A DNA stretch of 64,000 nucleotides from Epiperipatus broadwayi (GCA_028023455.1 JAQFVV010006337.1:310001-374000); one strand, 5' to 3'. Positions 1 to 13,932 are shown, counted from the stretch's first letter. The notes: a model not told the origin generated them from the letters alone. Numbers and translations are program-made.

Positions 1-440
1 AAAAAAAAGAGAGAGAGAGTGAAAATTATTAAAAAAATAAAGTGAAAAAAAGATTATATTGTTTTTAATTTATTTATTTTACTCTATATTTATATAGATT
101 TGATTACAAAGTTGCCTTGTGTTATTATATAATTTTTTTTTTAAAAAAAAAAAGAGGGGAGATGCAAATGCAATTTTATTTGTTTTTTATGCATGTATAC
201 TTTTCAACTATTTGTTTCACCTGCTCATTCCTGTAAGGAATTACAGTATTATAAAATTCCAAATATGTTGGACTGATTTTTCAGTTCCCTGCTATTTATT
301 TATTTATTCTTTCTGTAAAATGTTTGCAAATATTATATATTCGCAAATAATGTTAATAAAGAAACGATCTTGAACCATAGAAGTGGATTTATTTGATACA
401 GTTTCTAATACACTCTGCTTCCTGATCTGAATAGAAGTGT
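1..440. other. A+T-rich DNA, no gene seen
   Basis: A short AG run lies near the left edge, followed by A+T-rich sequence with homopolymer runs. The open frame starting at 119 encodes lysine, phenylalanine and tyrosine runs translated from poly-A/T and resembles no family I know. I see no splice-bounded exon. Confidence 0.5.
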
Positions 441-454
441 GGTTAACGCATGTC

Positions 455-990
455 TCCAGAGAGAAGTGATCGCACCTGCGCACAAATCTTTTATCTGTTT
501 ATAAAATAATTAATTAAGTCGGAAGCGAAGGGGTGGACTTTTTTATACAACAGCCAATAGTAAGAGGTTGTTATCTCTGTGGAGAAAATAACGTTGTTGG
601 TGGCGCGTTGGTGCGATGGTTTTATTTGTGCTGAAAGCTACAAATTTTGGCAGCTATCACACCTCCAAGCAGTTTGTTTGAATCGCCGTAGGCCAAAAAT
701 GTATATCATTGAACTACTCACGACTGATTGTTAACTAAAGCAAAAAGACAGCGGAAAACTTGGAAGGCAAAGGCAGACGTCAGCCGATGAAAAATCACCC
801 GTGCCCTAACCCCAATAGTTCATATCTTATCAAGTGGCCTCACGGGAAGGCATTGCGACGAACTTCTCTACAAAAACCTTTTGATTCTCTTGTAATGATG
901 ATAAATCACATTTTTCTCTTATCTTTCCAACAAATTTTCGCTTAATTGTTCAGTTTTAGTCGGTGAAACGAATCTGTTTTAATCAAAGGT
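455..990. promoter_or_regulatory. CpG-containing patch, candidate promoter or first exon
   Basis: This stretch has clearly more G+C and many more CpG dinucleotides than the surrounding A+T-rich DNA, for example around 460-480, 520-530, 590-620 and 770-870. It contains a CCAAT box (554-558) and a CRE-like GACGTCAG (776-783). These features are common in animal promoters and unmethylated regulatory DNA. No convincing coding exon is present: the open stretch 760-945 has no ATG at its start and no domain I recognise. Strand and target gene are unknown. It could also be an old conserved non-coding element. Confidence 0.35.
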
Positions 991-1950
991 CACGATCTTA
1001 ACAAAAAAAAAAAAAAAAACAACTAAGAGATGATTATTGTGGTAGGCCTCAATAATTTTTTTTTTCTTTTAAATCCATATGTGCTTGTAAATTTTATAAA
1101 AAGATAACGTTTGACCATAAAACATGGATTGGGTTTTGAAAGTTTAAATCTTAATTATCTTTTTAAAAAATAAAATATACGGATAGAATACTATATGATC
1201 CAGCAGCTTATATACCTATACAATAAACTAGGATTAAATATTATGAAAATTTATATTGAAACAATCGCAATTTTAAATTATCCTATACGTTTAAACATAT
1301 TTCAACGGAGCAAGAATTCCACTTTTAATGAATATATACTTAGTACAAATTAATAAATTATTCAGATTAGAAGTTATATTTAGTTAACTGAATTGTTATT
1401 AAAAATACAATTAGCAGAAAATCTTTCAATTATTATCAATCTTCAACATTACTTTATGTATTTGATGTTAAATATATAGTAATGTAAAACACACATATTG
1501 CCATTACATTTTTTTAAATAAATGACAGATTTTAAATAATTTATTAAATCGATTTTTTTTTAAAGTTAATTTACTGATATAATCATAAAATGTAATTATT
1601 TAAAGAATTAAAATTAGTAATTATTATTTTACTAGAAATAAAATAAATATAAACAATGCACGTAGACATAGTATACTGGGTACATGTCCTTCAGACAATA
1701 ATATTTCATTATCTTGACAGATAGTTTCACTATAAATTTTAAATACTTTTAATTATTGTATTTAATACTTATTGTTGTTTTTATTTATATTAATTTTATT
1801 TTTGTCTTAGTTTTTAAATCATATTTCTATATCATTAAAAACGATTATTTGCCTATACTATATATATATATGCATACGTACATTAATTTAAAAGGAACCG
1901 ATATGAAATTAGTTTTTTGTTAATTTACAAAAGATTTTGATCCCCAGAAG
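991..1950. other. A+T-rich spacer, nothing recognised
   Basis: Homopolymer and short TA runs only. No open frame of note, no repeat pair and no RNA gene seen. Confidence 0.5.
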
Positions 1951-2600
1951 ACTCAAATTTATACTTGTCGATTTTATTTCATATTCGTGAGTTCCTTCGA
2001 GAGGTTTTTATTTTAGAGAAGCAGCTGCTTTGTTTCCATTATAATTCTTTATATCGGACGCTCTTATTATTGAATTCGGGCAACGCGACATCTTGTTTTA
2101 TTTGTTAGCCTGAAGAACTATACGCAGTATTTAAAGCATTATATATATATGTAGGTTAATACATTATCATAAATTTTAATAAACTATTTCATTTCAAACA
2201 AATACACGTATGTGTATGAGCGGGTTTCGTTGATATTTCTTTATGTACGTCTATACACAAACCCTAGGGAATAAACCTTTTTTGAAATTTAAAATCTACT
2301 GTTTGCGTTTTATCGCTAGCAAAAATAAAGATTTATTAATTTTAATAATTTCAATAGAGCTCTTGAAGACATTCGGTTTAATTTACAAACAACTATTGAA
2401 ATTGCACGTAATTAAATTTATACAATACATTTCAAGGTGGTGCGAATTAGCCCGGTTAAGCGGATGTAGATGAGATTTCTCCCTAGCCTTGCCAGATGCG
2501 CAAGTCTTTATAAATCCATGTCTGGATTTAACGCGTGCCATTAACTGGGCCTGGGAATATACACACGGGGCTGCAGATACACTATTATCTTAGTTTGTTT
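1951..2600. promoter_or_regulatory. Second CpG-containing patch, unassigned
   Basis: Two denser sub-blocks (about 1960-2100 and 2425-2590) carry repeated CpGs and mixed base composition. The second holds a short perfect hairpin, AATCCATG / TCTGGATTT, near 2513-2531. The open frame 2243-2473 has no recognisable domain. The block may be conserved non-coding DNA, an untranslated exon or an old repeat; no family assignment is possible by eye. Confidence 0.25.
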
Positions 2601-5360
2601 CAGAGAAGAGCCTACGACATGACACACATTGTTCTAATTGTTTACATACTCTCAATTTATTTCTTCAAATATTGAACGTTTCTTCCGATATGTTTGGTAA
2701 TTAAACCGGCTTAGACTTTTAATTGTTTGTATAAAAAATAATTCACAATTAAAACAATATATATATTTTTTTACTTAGCTAATAAAATATGTTTGATATT
2801 TTGATATTATTTTTTTTAAAAAAACAGATACCACAAAAAAATTGTATTTTTAATATTTAAAAATAATTAATTTCTATTATGATTTGAGAAATTGCTTATA
2901 ACTTACATAAGGATTCTATTTTTTAATATAGTTCATAATAAAATCAAGTGATGACGCTTGATCACATTTTTTAATCGAGACTGTTGATAGCTTCATCTTC
3001 CTATTACAAAAATTATTGTATTTTGATTTTGACCAGTAGATCTTGAGCGACCATTTTATAAAATAGGGTTCAATTTCATCTTCTCTCTTTTATTACTTAT
3101 AAAAAATAAGTAATGGTAATATGTATTAATCAAGCAAAGGAGCAATGAGCTAATACATAAATAAACATAACATCATTACTATTCTATGCATAACAAAAAT
3201 GACTATAATATGCCTTTATTAGCTACTTGTATATATATATATATATGATTATAAAAAGTCTTTTTAATTACTAAAGTTTAAAATAACGTTTGCGTTTCAA
3301 AAACAACTAACACTTAGTTTTGGTCTACTAAAATAATATGATCTTTTGATCCTACTTTTATCATTTAATAATTTTATAGCTATTTACTAATTTTTTTATA
3401 CAGTAGTTTGAACAAAACTTACATTACATACATAATATTTGTTGAACTACTGCATATATATAAATGTTTGTGTATTTAATTATTTATATACTTTATTCGA
3501 GTATTAATACTTCTGCTTCTATAATTCTAAATATAAATTGTTAGAAAACTCCATGATACTGAATTTTTGATACCAATATTTCATCTTTTTTAAGTTTAAC
3601 GGCAATTACTCTAATAAAATTATTTGGATTTAAATATATATCATGTATCTTCATTTTGTTCATTTTATATATATTAGTAATTTATTAAATTGAATAAAAT
3701 TGGCTCATGATATTTCCTAAAAATATAAAGAATTCATGAGAATTTATTAGTAGCCCTAATTATCTAGAATATTAAAATAAATTATATTGAGAAAGTTTCA
3801 AATAATAGGAAACTAAAACCCACAAATGTTATTTTATTGCTGTAATAACTAATTTTTTAGTTAACTACATTCAGATAAAGAACTTGACTAACATCCTCAC
3901 ATATCTTTTTTAACTGATTTCAAAACATTTATGCTGACATCCTTACTTTTTTTTTTTAATTGATTTCAAAACTTTTATGAGTTTGTCTTTTTTTCATCAG
4001 TAGTTTTATTTTGAACATCTTACAAAGCTATCTACTAATAGTTATTAATTTATAACTATCTTCAATGTTGAAAAAAGTATTTTGTTTTGTTATTGCTTTT
4101 AATCACTTTGCCAATTTTCAGAAAACATTTTTTGATAAGTACAAAGTTCATTTTCAGTATATAGTTTAAATATTGATTTCTAAAATAAACTAATTTTCTG
4201 ATCTAGATTAAATCTTGACTTGCCATATTCTGTTTTTAATTGTATGATCAACATAATCAATTTTGATTAATACTTATCTGTATTTTGCTCATCATTTAAC
4301 AAAACTTTTAGTTTCAGTTATATAAATGTGTGTGTGTGTGTATATATTTATATAAATATAAGTCGAACTTTTAAAGAAAAAAAAAATGTCCTAAACTTCA
4401 ATGGTGATTATCTATAAAAGTTTAAAAATAAATATTTTAAATAGCTTTAAACTTTGTAAATTTAATATTTGTCTTGTATAACTTTATAGGATTAAAAAAA
4501 AATCAAATGAACTGAAACTTTAGCAAAGATTTTTTAAAGATTTAGTTTCAGAATTATTTTTAAATACTAAAGTGAATTTTATAAATTCTAAATAATGGTT
4601 TTTATTTGTAGATAAAGATAGTAATAAAAATTATTTATATAAGCTAAAAATTTTGGTTGGAGTAGCATATGAAATTTATCAATTGTTTTTTGGAAGGAAA
4701 AAAATGAGAGAAAATTTTTTTATTAAGATTAAGATTCTGCCGTGTTTTAGAAAAAGTAATTTTAACTTAGTTGAACTTTTTTGAAGTCATTTCAGATTTA
4801 TATATTATATTATTAATTAAAGTATATATACGTATATACAACGTTAATTTTCTACAATTATATACAGCGTTTATTACAAGTAAAAAAATTTAAAGTACAG
4901 TCTTAAATAAAATTTAAATTGTAAATATGAATCAAATTTTTAATTAATCTTCTTTAAAACCCTAATTAGCCCCAAACAATTTTAAAATATAAGATTAGTT
5001 AATCATTAATTGTTTTTTGTTAAATTGTTTTTGTTTATATTTAATATGCAAGCACAATATTTTATATAGTCTTTTTAAAGCATTACTTTAGTTTTTTTTT
5101 TTTTTTTTTTTAAAAAAAGAAAGAACGGAAGTCGTTTTAGAAAATATCTTTCACTAACTTATTGCATTTTAAGACAATGTAAATATGATTATTCTTGAAA
5201 TAAAATAGATTTTAGACTTACTTTTGCATATTTATTTTCACTTAGTATATATATATATTTCTAGAAAAGTGCAGCACTCTTGGCTAAATTTGCTAGTAAT
5301 AAATTTATACCATTTTTCTGCCTTTTAATATTACTACACTATTTAATTTTAAGATATTAT
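2601..5360. other. A+T-rich spacer with minor simple repeats
   Basis: Contains short TA and TG runs (about 3228-3246 and 4325-4345), a local tandem duplication of a segment reading roughly TTTTTTAACTGATTTCAAAA (about 3905-3980, period near 48), and a T-run meeting an A-run near 5090-5120. No coding potential recognised. Confidence 0.5.
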
Positions 5361-5365
5361 TTATA

Positions 5366-5566
5366 GAGGATTTGAACACAGAATTTCAAACTCTACTCAG
5401 CTATCCACTTCATCTTATATACCCGATATACATAATCACATATATGTGAAAAAGATAAATGATTTTCAATATTGGATTTATTTTTTTCACATGTATGTGG
5501 CCAAGATTGGAGCTGATAGCTAATGAAAGCTAAAAAGCCTGTGTTCAAATCCTGTCTAATTACACC
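5366..5566. repeat. Palindromic repeat with tRNA-promoter-like ends (family member E)
   Basis: The left end (5370-5410) and right end (5540-5562) are inverted relatives: GGATTTGAACACAG against CTGTGTTCAAATCC. On the minus strand the left arm reads TAGCTGAGTAG followed by TGTTCAAATCC, close to the A- and B-box consensus of tRNA promoters. On the plus strand the right arm has GTGGCCAAGATTGG then TGTTCAAATCC. The interior (about 5430-5475), reading roughly CACATATATGTGAAAAAGATAAAT, matches the palindromic family at 8.2, 43, 46 and 63 kb. It may be a decayed tRNA-derived SINE pair or a foldback MITE. Confidence 0.55.
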
Positions 5567-5569
5567 TAA

Positions 5570-6930
5570 AGTTCAGTATATACTTTATACATGTATTCCA
5601 ATTTTAAAATATTATTAAAAAATACAAAAAAGTCAAGATATAATTACAATGTTAATTTTGCATTCTATATTTTACTTTGGATTACATTCTTCTAACATTA
5701 AATAGGAAAATTGTATTGCTTTTTAAGTTATTGTTTTATGCACTTATAACTAAAAAATGTTCCCACGTGTAAACTGACACATTAAGATAAAAATTGAATA
5801 TATACTATTTTCATACAGAATTAATTCAAAGTTATTTTTTTTTTAAGTCTTAGTTCAATTTATTCTGGAGTTGCCTTTTTGGTAAGCCTAACTTTCTATT
5901 ATTTCCTTAACTCTTCTCTTTAGTGAATTATTAACTAACATGAATAATAACGTTATCACTTGACAGTTTCTTATATTTCTATAATTTTTGTTACAGTATT
6001 TATTTATTTTTATATCAGTTCTTTTTGTCTTAAATTTTTATCTATAATTTCAAAAACTTAAAAAAGAAAATTGTAAAATTCTATAATAATATTCTGGAAC
6101 TGTTATATAAGTAGTTTTTGTTTCACAAATTCTGGGTTTATAAATTCAACCAATGCTACATTTTTGGTTAAAAATAGATATATAGAATTGTAATGTTATA
6201 GGAATCTCCTAATTAAAATAAAAACTTTGAATAATGTCTGAAAATGTTATATTACACACCAAATTAGAAACAGATTGCTATATATCTTTAATAGTGATCA
6301 GAAAATGTTACAACTAAAGTCAATATCTGTATTTAAAATAAAATATATCAAAACTTTCAAGAATATGAGAGATTATATAGAAAAAAAGAGTCACATCGAA
6401 ATAGTGTTAGAAACAGATATATATAAAAGAAAGTTTAAAAATTTATAAAAATGTTGAAGACATTGAAAAATTGTAAGAAGTTTGTAAACAAAATTAACTA
6501 ATCTCTCACAAAAATATAATTTTGGTAAAAAAAATTTAACTTAAAAATTTATGATAAACAAAAAGCTAATAATAACTGCAATATATATAATAATTTGAAA
6601 TTAATAAATGTTTGCTTTTTTTTTTTTGTAAGATTTTAAGTTTAAAAAGAATTACAAAAAGAAGTAAGAAAAATGTTTTAACTAAGCAAAAAAAATTTTT
6701 TTCGTTAATAATTTTTTTATAAAGATTTAGGTAGTACATATATTAAGTTCTCTACCAATGAAAGTTGTGATAACTAGATAATTGACTATTGCAAAAAACA
6801 TTTACCATTATATGTTATTCTAATTTGCACGTCTTCTTTTAACATAATTCTATTATTGTTTTAACTTAAATTCTAGTTTTAATGATTTTTAATTAAATGG
6901 TGTTTAATGTTGAAAACTTTGTTATTATAC
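5570..6930. other. A+T-rich spacer, nothing recognised
   Basis: Long A- and T-rich stretches with no open frame of note and no clear repeat boundary. Confidence 0.5.
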
Positions 6931-6935
6931 AAAAA

Positions 6936-7125
6936 TGCCTCTTAAATTTATATATACATAGAATTAAAATCATCATTAAAATATGTGTATTAATACAAAG
7001 AAGCCTATCAAATTTATATATACATATAATAAAAATCATTCTTACATATATATGTATTATACATATAATTTTATTAAATTTATATATACTTATAATTAAA
7101 ATCTTGCATAAAAATATGTTTTATA
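6936..7125. repeat. Imperfect tandem repeat, about 67 bp x 3
   Basis: Three copies of a unit beginning near AAATTTATATATACATA occur at roughly 6945, 7012 and 7077. The repeat keeps one reading frame, so the spurious translation repeats a pattern like NLYIHIIKII every 22-23 residues. The low-complexity A+T composition and the lack of any known match argue against a real protein. Confidence 0.6.
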
Positions 7126-7129
7126 TGAA

Positions 7130-8140
7130 AAGTTAACTTTTTAATATTTCTCATCAATATTAAATTTATTTTATAAATATTATTATAATTTGAACTACAA
7201 GAGTCAGATTTCCTGCAAACACATCATTGACTCCATCCATTTTATATAAATACATTATTATTACTAATTATTTATTAGACTAATGATTGGCATATATATA
7301 TATATATTAAAAACATTAAAAAAATTTATATATGTAATAAAGTAAAAAAACATCCCAGCTATGTTCAGGCCAGATAACCACAATTGAAACAGGTAGTGTA
7401 ATTTGAAACCATATTATATTGTTTTAATAATAATACTTATCTAATATATATATTAATCTAAAAGAAAGACAATTTTAATCTTAATACTCAAGCAGATGTA
7501 TCAGTAAATATATATTAAAGCTTTTTTAATATGTAAAACTTACAACTGTATTAACTGTGCTACTTATTACAGTACAAAGGCTTCCATTATCCTTTCCAAA
7601 AAAAAGGGAAAAGAAAGACTACTCAAAAGCTAATTAAATATGAAGAATATGTTAGAGTTGTTTTTTTTTCTTATTTTAGACACTAACTAACGTGAGCTAT
7701 CTAAAAATTTATTTAGTCCCATGAAGATTGTAACATCAAGTTTGGACATAGTAGATACACTATCACACTGATATATATATATATCTAATACAGTTAATGA
7801 AATTTTACAAATGGTTAGATAAAGAAAAAATAAAATTCCTATGTTAATTATATATATTGTATTGTAGTATTATTATTATTTGTATATAAATTTTTCTGCT
7901 TCTATTATAAAAAACACTGGATTTATTTTTTATTTTAAAAAAAAAAAACAATTCTGTATATTTTAAATATTTAACAGCTAGAATATTTTAAACAAGAATA
8001 ATGATTACTTTGATAAAATTGATAATTACAATAATAGTAAAACAATTGCATAATTGTAATGTATAAAAAATAATGTGTGTGACAGTATTTGTAAAAATAA
8101 TGATAAAAAATTTAATTTTAATATTTTAATTGTTTTAATT
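7130..8140. other. A+T-rich spacer with a dispersed repeat relative
   Basis: The segment 7190-7300 resembles 32912-33030: both carry a TTGAAyTACAAG start, a CATCCATTT core and a TAATnATTTATTAGAC-like end. These look like two old copies of an interspersed repeat. The rest is TA runs and homopolymers. Confidence 0.4.
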
Positions 8141-8144
8141 TAAT

Positions 8145-8526
8145 TTATAGGATATATATACATAATTTAAGTTTATGAGCACAGACTTTCAAATGACCTA
8201 CCACTCTCCACACTATCTCATAACACTGATACACTTGAACACATATATGTTGAAAAGATAAATAATCACCAATATACGTATTTCATGCTAAACCAGCAAT
8301 CATCAGTTGGTCCAGATTACCATCTTTACACATATATGCTATAAGTGCTCAGATATATATTAAGATAGCCAAACCTCATACTCTAATGGTTTAGCATGAA
8401 ATACGTACATTGGTGATTATTTATCTTTTCAACATATATGTGTTCAAGTGTATCAGTGTTATGAGATAGTGTGGAGAGTGGTGGGTCATGTGAAAGTTTG
8501 TGCTCATATACACCCTGTATATTACA
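8145..8526. repeat. Palindromic foldback repeat (family member A)
   Basis: The left arm (8173-8300) and right arm (8388-8512) are near-perfect reverse complements. Both contain a TATGAGCACA end, an ACTTTCA segment, a GATACACTTGAACACATA-like segment and the shared motif GTATTTCATGCTAAACCA or its complement. Transcribed RNA would fold into a hairpin of roughly 125 base pairs with a loop of about 90 bases. No coding capacity. I interpret it as a non-autonomous DNA element or foldback MITE; related copies lie at 42.9-43.9, 46.0-46.4 and 63.2-63.6 kb. The target-site duplication is not clear because the flanks are TA-rich. Confidence 0.75.
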
Positions 8527-8529
8527 TAT

Positions 8530-9660
8530 ATAGACACAGGTATATAGTAAGCCTGTGTGTTGCAGTTATAATTTAAGTTTGTATATATATATTAAACCCT
8601 GAAGAGATTGAATAATAAAAACTATAAAAGTCAAAAAAATTTCAGTGTTGTTTTTTTTTTTTTTTAAAAAAAAAAGAAAAAAAATGTATATACAGAAATA
8701 ATACAACATAATAATTATATTACTGAAATAAAAGCAAATCAATAGTTTAGTCAAATGTAAAAAAAGTAATTTAACAAATTATTTATATATATGGTATCCA
8801 TGATTATTGCACAAAAATACCAAAAACTTTTCTAGGAGATTTGTAACATAAAAAATTGTTTATAAAGAAAAAAATGTCTATTCATAAAACTTGTATTTTT
8901 GTCTCATAATAATATATTTCAAATCAAATAAATATATGTGAATTTGCTATAAAAAAAAAAAAAAATTAAAGTAACTAAAATATGGAAATTTAAGTTTCAA
9001 GTTTTATTTAGTAAAATGAGATCGATTTTGGAATGTAGTGCAAATTAATATTTAAAAAAAAAAACATCAACAGCAGCAATTTTATAGTAGAATAATAAAC
9101 AGTATTTTCTAATAAATAAAAAGAAAAATACTTGAAAATGTAAGGCATTTAAATAGCAACAAATCAGCAAAATATTTAAAAATTAACTGTGTAATAACTA
9201 TATCTAAAAAAAAAGAGAGATTTATTTGAAAGATTAGTAGTAGTTTATAAAAAATTATATATACCAAGACTATTAAGTTATCTGCCCAAACAAGGCAGAT
9301 TTAGCAAATAGGCAACTTCACTTAATCATCACAGGTAATTTGACAATATTTTCACTTTTTGCATGATATGTTTTAATTTATGGATTAAAATAATAATGAA
9401 GTTAAAGACAGAAATAGTTACTAATAAATACAAAAATTAGAGAAATGATTTTATTAAAGATTATTACGATTACACTTATTTAAAAAATATATAAAAATGT
9501 GTTAAAGTAAGTTATCAAAACAAATAATGGTCTGGTTTTATAGGTATATTAGATATTATTGTAATAATAAATAATCATACCTTTTTAAGTATCTGTAAGT
9601 CAAAAATGGAAGTAACTACCTCTCATTAAGTTCTATAACATCAAAAACCACTAAAAGAGA
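8530..9660. other. A+T-rich spacer, nothing recognised
   Basis: Poly-T/poly-A junction near 8651-8685 and several long A runs. The minus-strand frame at 8566-8754 is mostly translated homopolymer. Nothing else seen. Confidence 0.5.
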
Positions 9661-9669
9661 TTAATGATA

Positions 9670-10068
9670 ACATTCTATCTTTAGACTCTGTTGTTACATA
9701 AGCTTAGTTTTTGACTTGGCTTTTAAATTATAGGGTGAATTTTGTCTATTGTTTTAGTTTGTGTACAGACTAAATGGTCTAAAATCACCATTACTATATT
9801 CGGAGATGAAGAAATTAAGAAGGAGTCTTACTTGGAACCATCTCTAAATAATAAGTGAAATATTATATTTATTAAAACTAATATTCCATTTAATATTCAG
9901 AGATTGTTACAAGTAAGATTCTGTCTTCATCTCAGAATATACTAATGGTGATTTCAGACTATTTAGTCTTTACATAAATTAAAACAATAGACAAAATTTA
10001 TCTTACAATTTAAAAATCAACTCAAAAACTAAGCTTATATAACAACAGGACCTAAACATAGAATGGAA
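9670..10068. repeat. Long inverted repeat, about 165-bp arms
   Basis: Left arm 9670-9840 and right arm 9905-10068 are reverse complements with scattered mismatches: CATTCTATCTTTAGACT at the left against the complement of AACCTAAACATAGAATGG at the right, and AAATCACCATTACTATATTC against GAATATACTAATGGTGATTT inside. The spacer is about 65 bases. There is no coding sequence. The structure fits a palindromic MITE; no sequence similarity to the 8.2-kb family was noticed. Confidence 0.75.
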
Positions 10069-10069
10069 T

Positions 10070-13000
10070 TATTTTATTTTTTGTATGCTTTTGAGTATTT
10101 CTTCTTTTTCACTTACATTAAATATTATTGGCATAATAAGCTTTATAATAATTACACTTATTGATATTATAAAGTTTTTTGATATTAAAGCTAAACCACT
10201 AATAAAAATATTAATGCATACAAAATGAGAAAGAATCGTTAAGTTTTTATACTGATGGATGGTTACAGATATAATGGAATTAACACTTAAGTGGCGATTT
10301 TAAAAACTTAAAATACCTGTAATACTTTGTTATAATTTTCTACATATTTCTCAACAAATGGTTAAATAAACTCCTACAAGTTTTATAAAATATAATTACT
10401 TTTTAATATATTTATGATAATTTCTAAAATGTATCTCCTGGTCTTTTTATTTGCAAGAAAAATTTTATTGTTACATTTATTGTAATAAGTTATTATTAAT
10501 TATTATAATTATTAACATTATCAATGCACTGGTTAAAAATAATAATTGATTAAATTTTCTAATAAATTATAAAAAAGATTATGTTTGTTTGCTTACAGTT
10601 TTAAAGAAGTCCTTTAGACTAGAGCACAAAAAAAAATATTATGGTTTGATTCCTACTCATTTCTGTTATACTCTTTATTTTAGCATTTTATTCTCAATAT
10701 AAAAAACAAAATAGTGAGTTCTCATTAAAAGTAACTAATTTTAAAGCATCAAAAAATGTAAAGGATCGTGTAGTATTATAATATAGATTCAAAAATAAGA
10801 TATTAGAATGATGTATTATTTTATCATCAACATTGATCAAATATTATAGCTTAATAGTAGTATTTTATTTCCTAGTTTCTTCACTTGCTTTCAGTAAATA
10901 ATCTATTATACATGCATACGTGTATGTGTCATACATATACATGTACATACATTTACACATAGATATATACCTGCATATTTACATCTATATCTATACATAC
11001 ATAATTAAACTCACTATCAAACTTTTGCCATAACAATCTTACAACGCTTTTTTTAGATTTGATCTATTGAAAGTCATGCATATATATATATGTGTGTGTG
11101 TATGTGGTAGAGATAGAAAGTATATGCATTATATGCCCATTTACAAGTGTATATTAGTGATGATTTAACGCTTTTTTTTTTTATAATGAAAACCGTATTT
11201 TTTGAATTCAAATCGATGAATCCATGAAAAATTATCAATAATAGATTATTATAGTTTTTCTTTCACAAAATAATTTTTAAATCAGTTTATATTAATTAAT
11301 AATCATTTATATTTCTAGAAGGCCCATATGTGTGTGTATATTTGTTTTTATAGGTGGAAAAAAATGAACCATAAAATTAAATAGATATAAAGTATTGTCT
11401 ATTTTTTTTTTGTTACTATTAATTAAATACCAGTCTTAATTTATAATTTTTATTATATATATATATGTTATTGTATCAATATTTTATTGAAACTTATATT
11501 GTAGTTTTAAATATTGAAACCCTATGAAAAAAATTGTTAAAGGCTGATAAGTAATGTTGAACTATTTTATCAATGACGATCAAGTATTATTGCTTGGTAG
11601 CATTTTTTATTGTCTAATTACCTCAATTTGCTTAAGGGCAGAAAACTTTAACATTTTTTTGTCGCTGGAAAGTAATGACTCATAAGATTTTTATTATTAT
11701 TTTACAGCAATCTTTTTGAAATCAACTTCTTTGCTAATTTTTTTAAAATCTAAGTTTTTAAATAAATTGTATATATTTTTGTTATTGTTAGCAATAGTAA
11801 ATAAATTAATTCTTATATATACGTATATCAACATTCCTATGTGCATACAAACATCTAAAGACGGACGCATTTATAGAAGCTATCATAAAAATAAATAAAA
11901 TGATTGGAGAGTATTGATTTTTGCCAAAGTGAGGAACTAGTTTTATCACTATTATAATATCCTAAGCCAAGGTAAAATTTTTGTCAGTTTTTGTTATTTT
12001 AAAGTAGTTTTACTTGTAGTGAAACTCTCGTGGTACATTATTTATTCATAAATTAAATAAATTTTATTATTTTGTACAATAAATGAATATTTAAAGTTAT
12101 AAAGAATATATGCATGTGAGCAATGATTTTTTTTAGAATTTATGCTCATCAGTATTATAATTTTTATAAGATTTACATTACAAAAAAAAAAAAAACTTTA
12201 AGCAAATAAAAAGCTTTAAAAGATTAAAAAAAGAAAAAAAACTACATATACTTGGTTTCTTCGACTTGCAATAATAAACAGTCACTTATGATTAGAAATT
12301 TTGTGTGGATGATTTGGTGACCGTCCTTTTTATTATTATTAAGACGAGCTCATAAATTTGCCTTTGCGCTAGGCCAATCAAGACAAGCCGAGTAATAAAA
12401 CAATATTTACGAATGATGATCATCAATATTTAAAAGTATTTATCTATTTATTTTTTAACTAAAATTATGAAAACAAAAAATACTAAGTTCTCATTAGATA
12501 CCTATAATATAGATATGTAAATATTTTTTATAATTTTTAATTAGTTTTTTTTTTTCCATAGTAAAATCTTAGATAGCATCTAGTGTACTTTCTAACTTTG
12601 TCAACAGTTTATCAACTGACATGATTCCAAGTATAAATAATCTATAGATAATCTAATAATATTGCCAAACAAATCCCTGGATAAGTTTCTAGTTATTGAT
12701 CTTTTTTAGTAGAAGGCAGTATTTGGACACTGCCACTCAGTTACCGACTTTATTTTCTGTAATATTATTAAGTAAATGACTTCAAATTTTCAAACACCAC
12801 AAGACTTTATATTCAAACACTATATGCCTGCATAGTTATACAGATACGTCATTAAGTCAATATCTATATATGTTATTGATCTCAAATAAAAGCTATTTGT
12901 AAATTTCTTTGACTTTTTTTAGCAAAATGATAGTATATACTAAAATAATATCGTGACTCATTTTGGCTCATAAATTACTCTGGATTAATGATGTGAACTG

Positions 13001-13890
13001 GATTGCTGATGTCAAATTCAAATTAAATATAAGTTAAAAATAATGATGATTACTTTTGTATGTATATATATTCAAGTAGTTTGTAAACAATATTAAAAAT
13101 AAGTAAAATATTTCCCACTGATTTTGATAGCCTTTATCCTATCAATTTACTATTTACTCAAACCCATTAACATAGAAATCTTTTGCATGTTATTCAAATA
13201 TTTTGAGTTCTGCATTTTCAATTATTTCAACAAGCGGTGAAAGTTTTCTGGAAACATATCATGCCAACACTTTTTTATTTTATTTTTACCTAACAGGAGT
13301 CATTTCTTAATTAATATTTTTCCTCACCAAAAAATGCATTATAGCATGTCATTTTTTAATAACATAATATTTGTGCACGATTGCTCTTTTTACTACAAAA
13401 TAAATAAGTAAACATGAAAATGTGAATTGCTATCAAGTTAAATGCATTATATTTATTAGTATTTTTTAAAAAATTATTCCTACTTCAACTATTATTGTTC
13501 TAACAATCAGTTTACTGAATTTTTCTTGCAGAAATACCTCATTACTATTGTCAATTCTTTAGGCTTAAAAAATAAAATACCTATATTAATTAATGTTCAA
13601 TGTATTTGAACTAATTTATTTTTAACAAAAATATCATGTTATTAATGTATTTATGTAAATTCTCTATGTTTAAAAAGTTATAACTAGATACTTTATTTTT
13701 TTATTTTTGCAAATTTGAATTTTTTTTTATCAAGAGTTTATTTAAAATTTAGATCATTGTTCGTATATACAGACATATATAAAAAATCATCAAACAGATA
13801 ATAACTATAAACAAATTTATAGAAAAATTCTCTCACGACCATGGTTTTATCTACTAACAAATAGATTTCGAGTTAAAATTCTGTAGATAC
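10070..13890. other. A+T-rich spacer with a possible old repeat pair
   Basis: Segments near 10815-10890 and 11560-11635 look like diverged copies of one sequence: both run from TATTTTATCA through GATCAA to TTGCTT. A cryptic CATA/TACA-rich stretch occupies 10910-11000. Small open frames such as 11716-11898 show only A+T-biased residues. No gene recognised. Confidence 0.4.
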
Positions 13891-13894
13891 AAAA

Positions 13895-13900
13895 CACACG

Positions 13901-13931
<31 letters not shown>

Positions 13932-13932
13932 G
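13895..13932. repeat. (CA)n-(TA)n microsatellite
   Basis: A run of CA dinucleotides passes directly into a TA run. Simple repeat with no other content. Confidence 0.9.
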
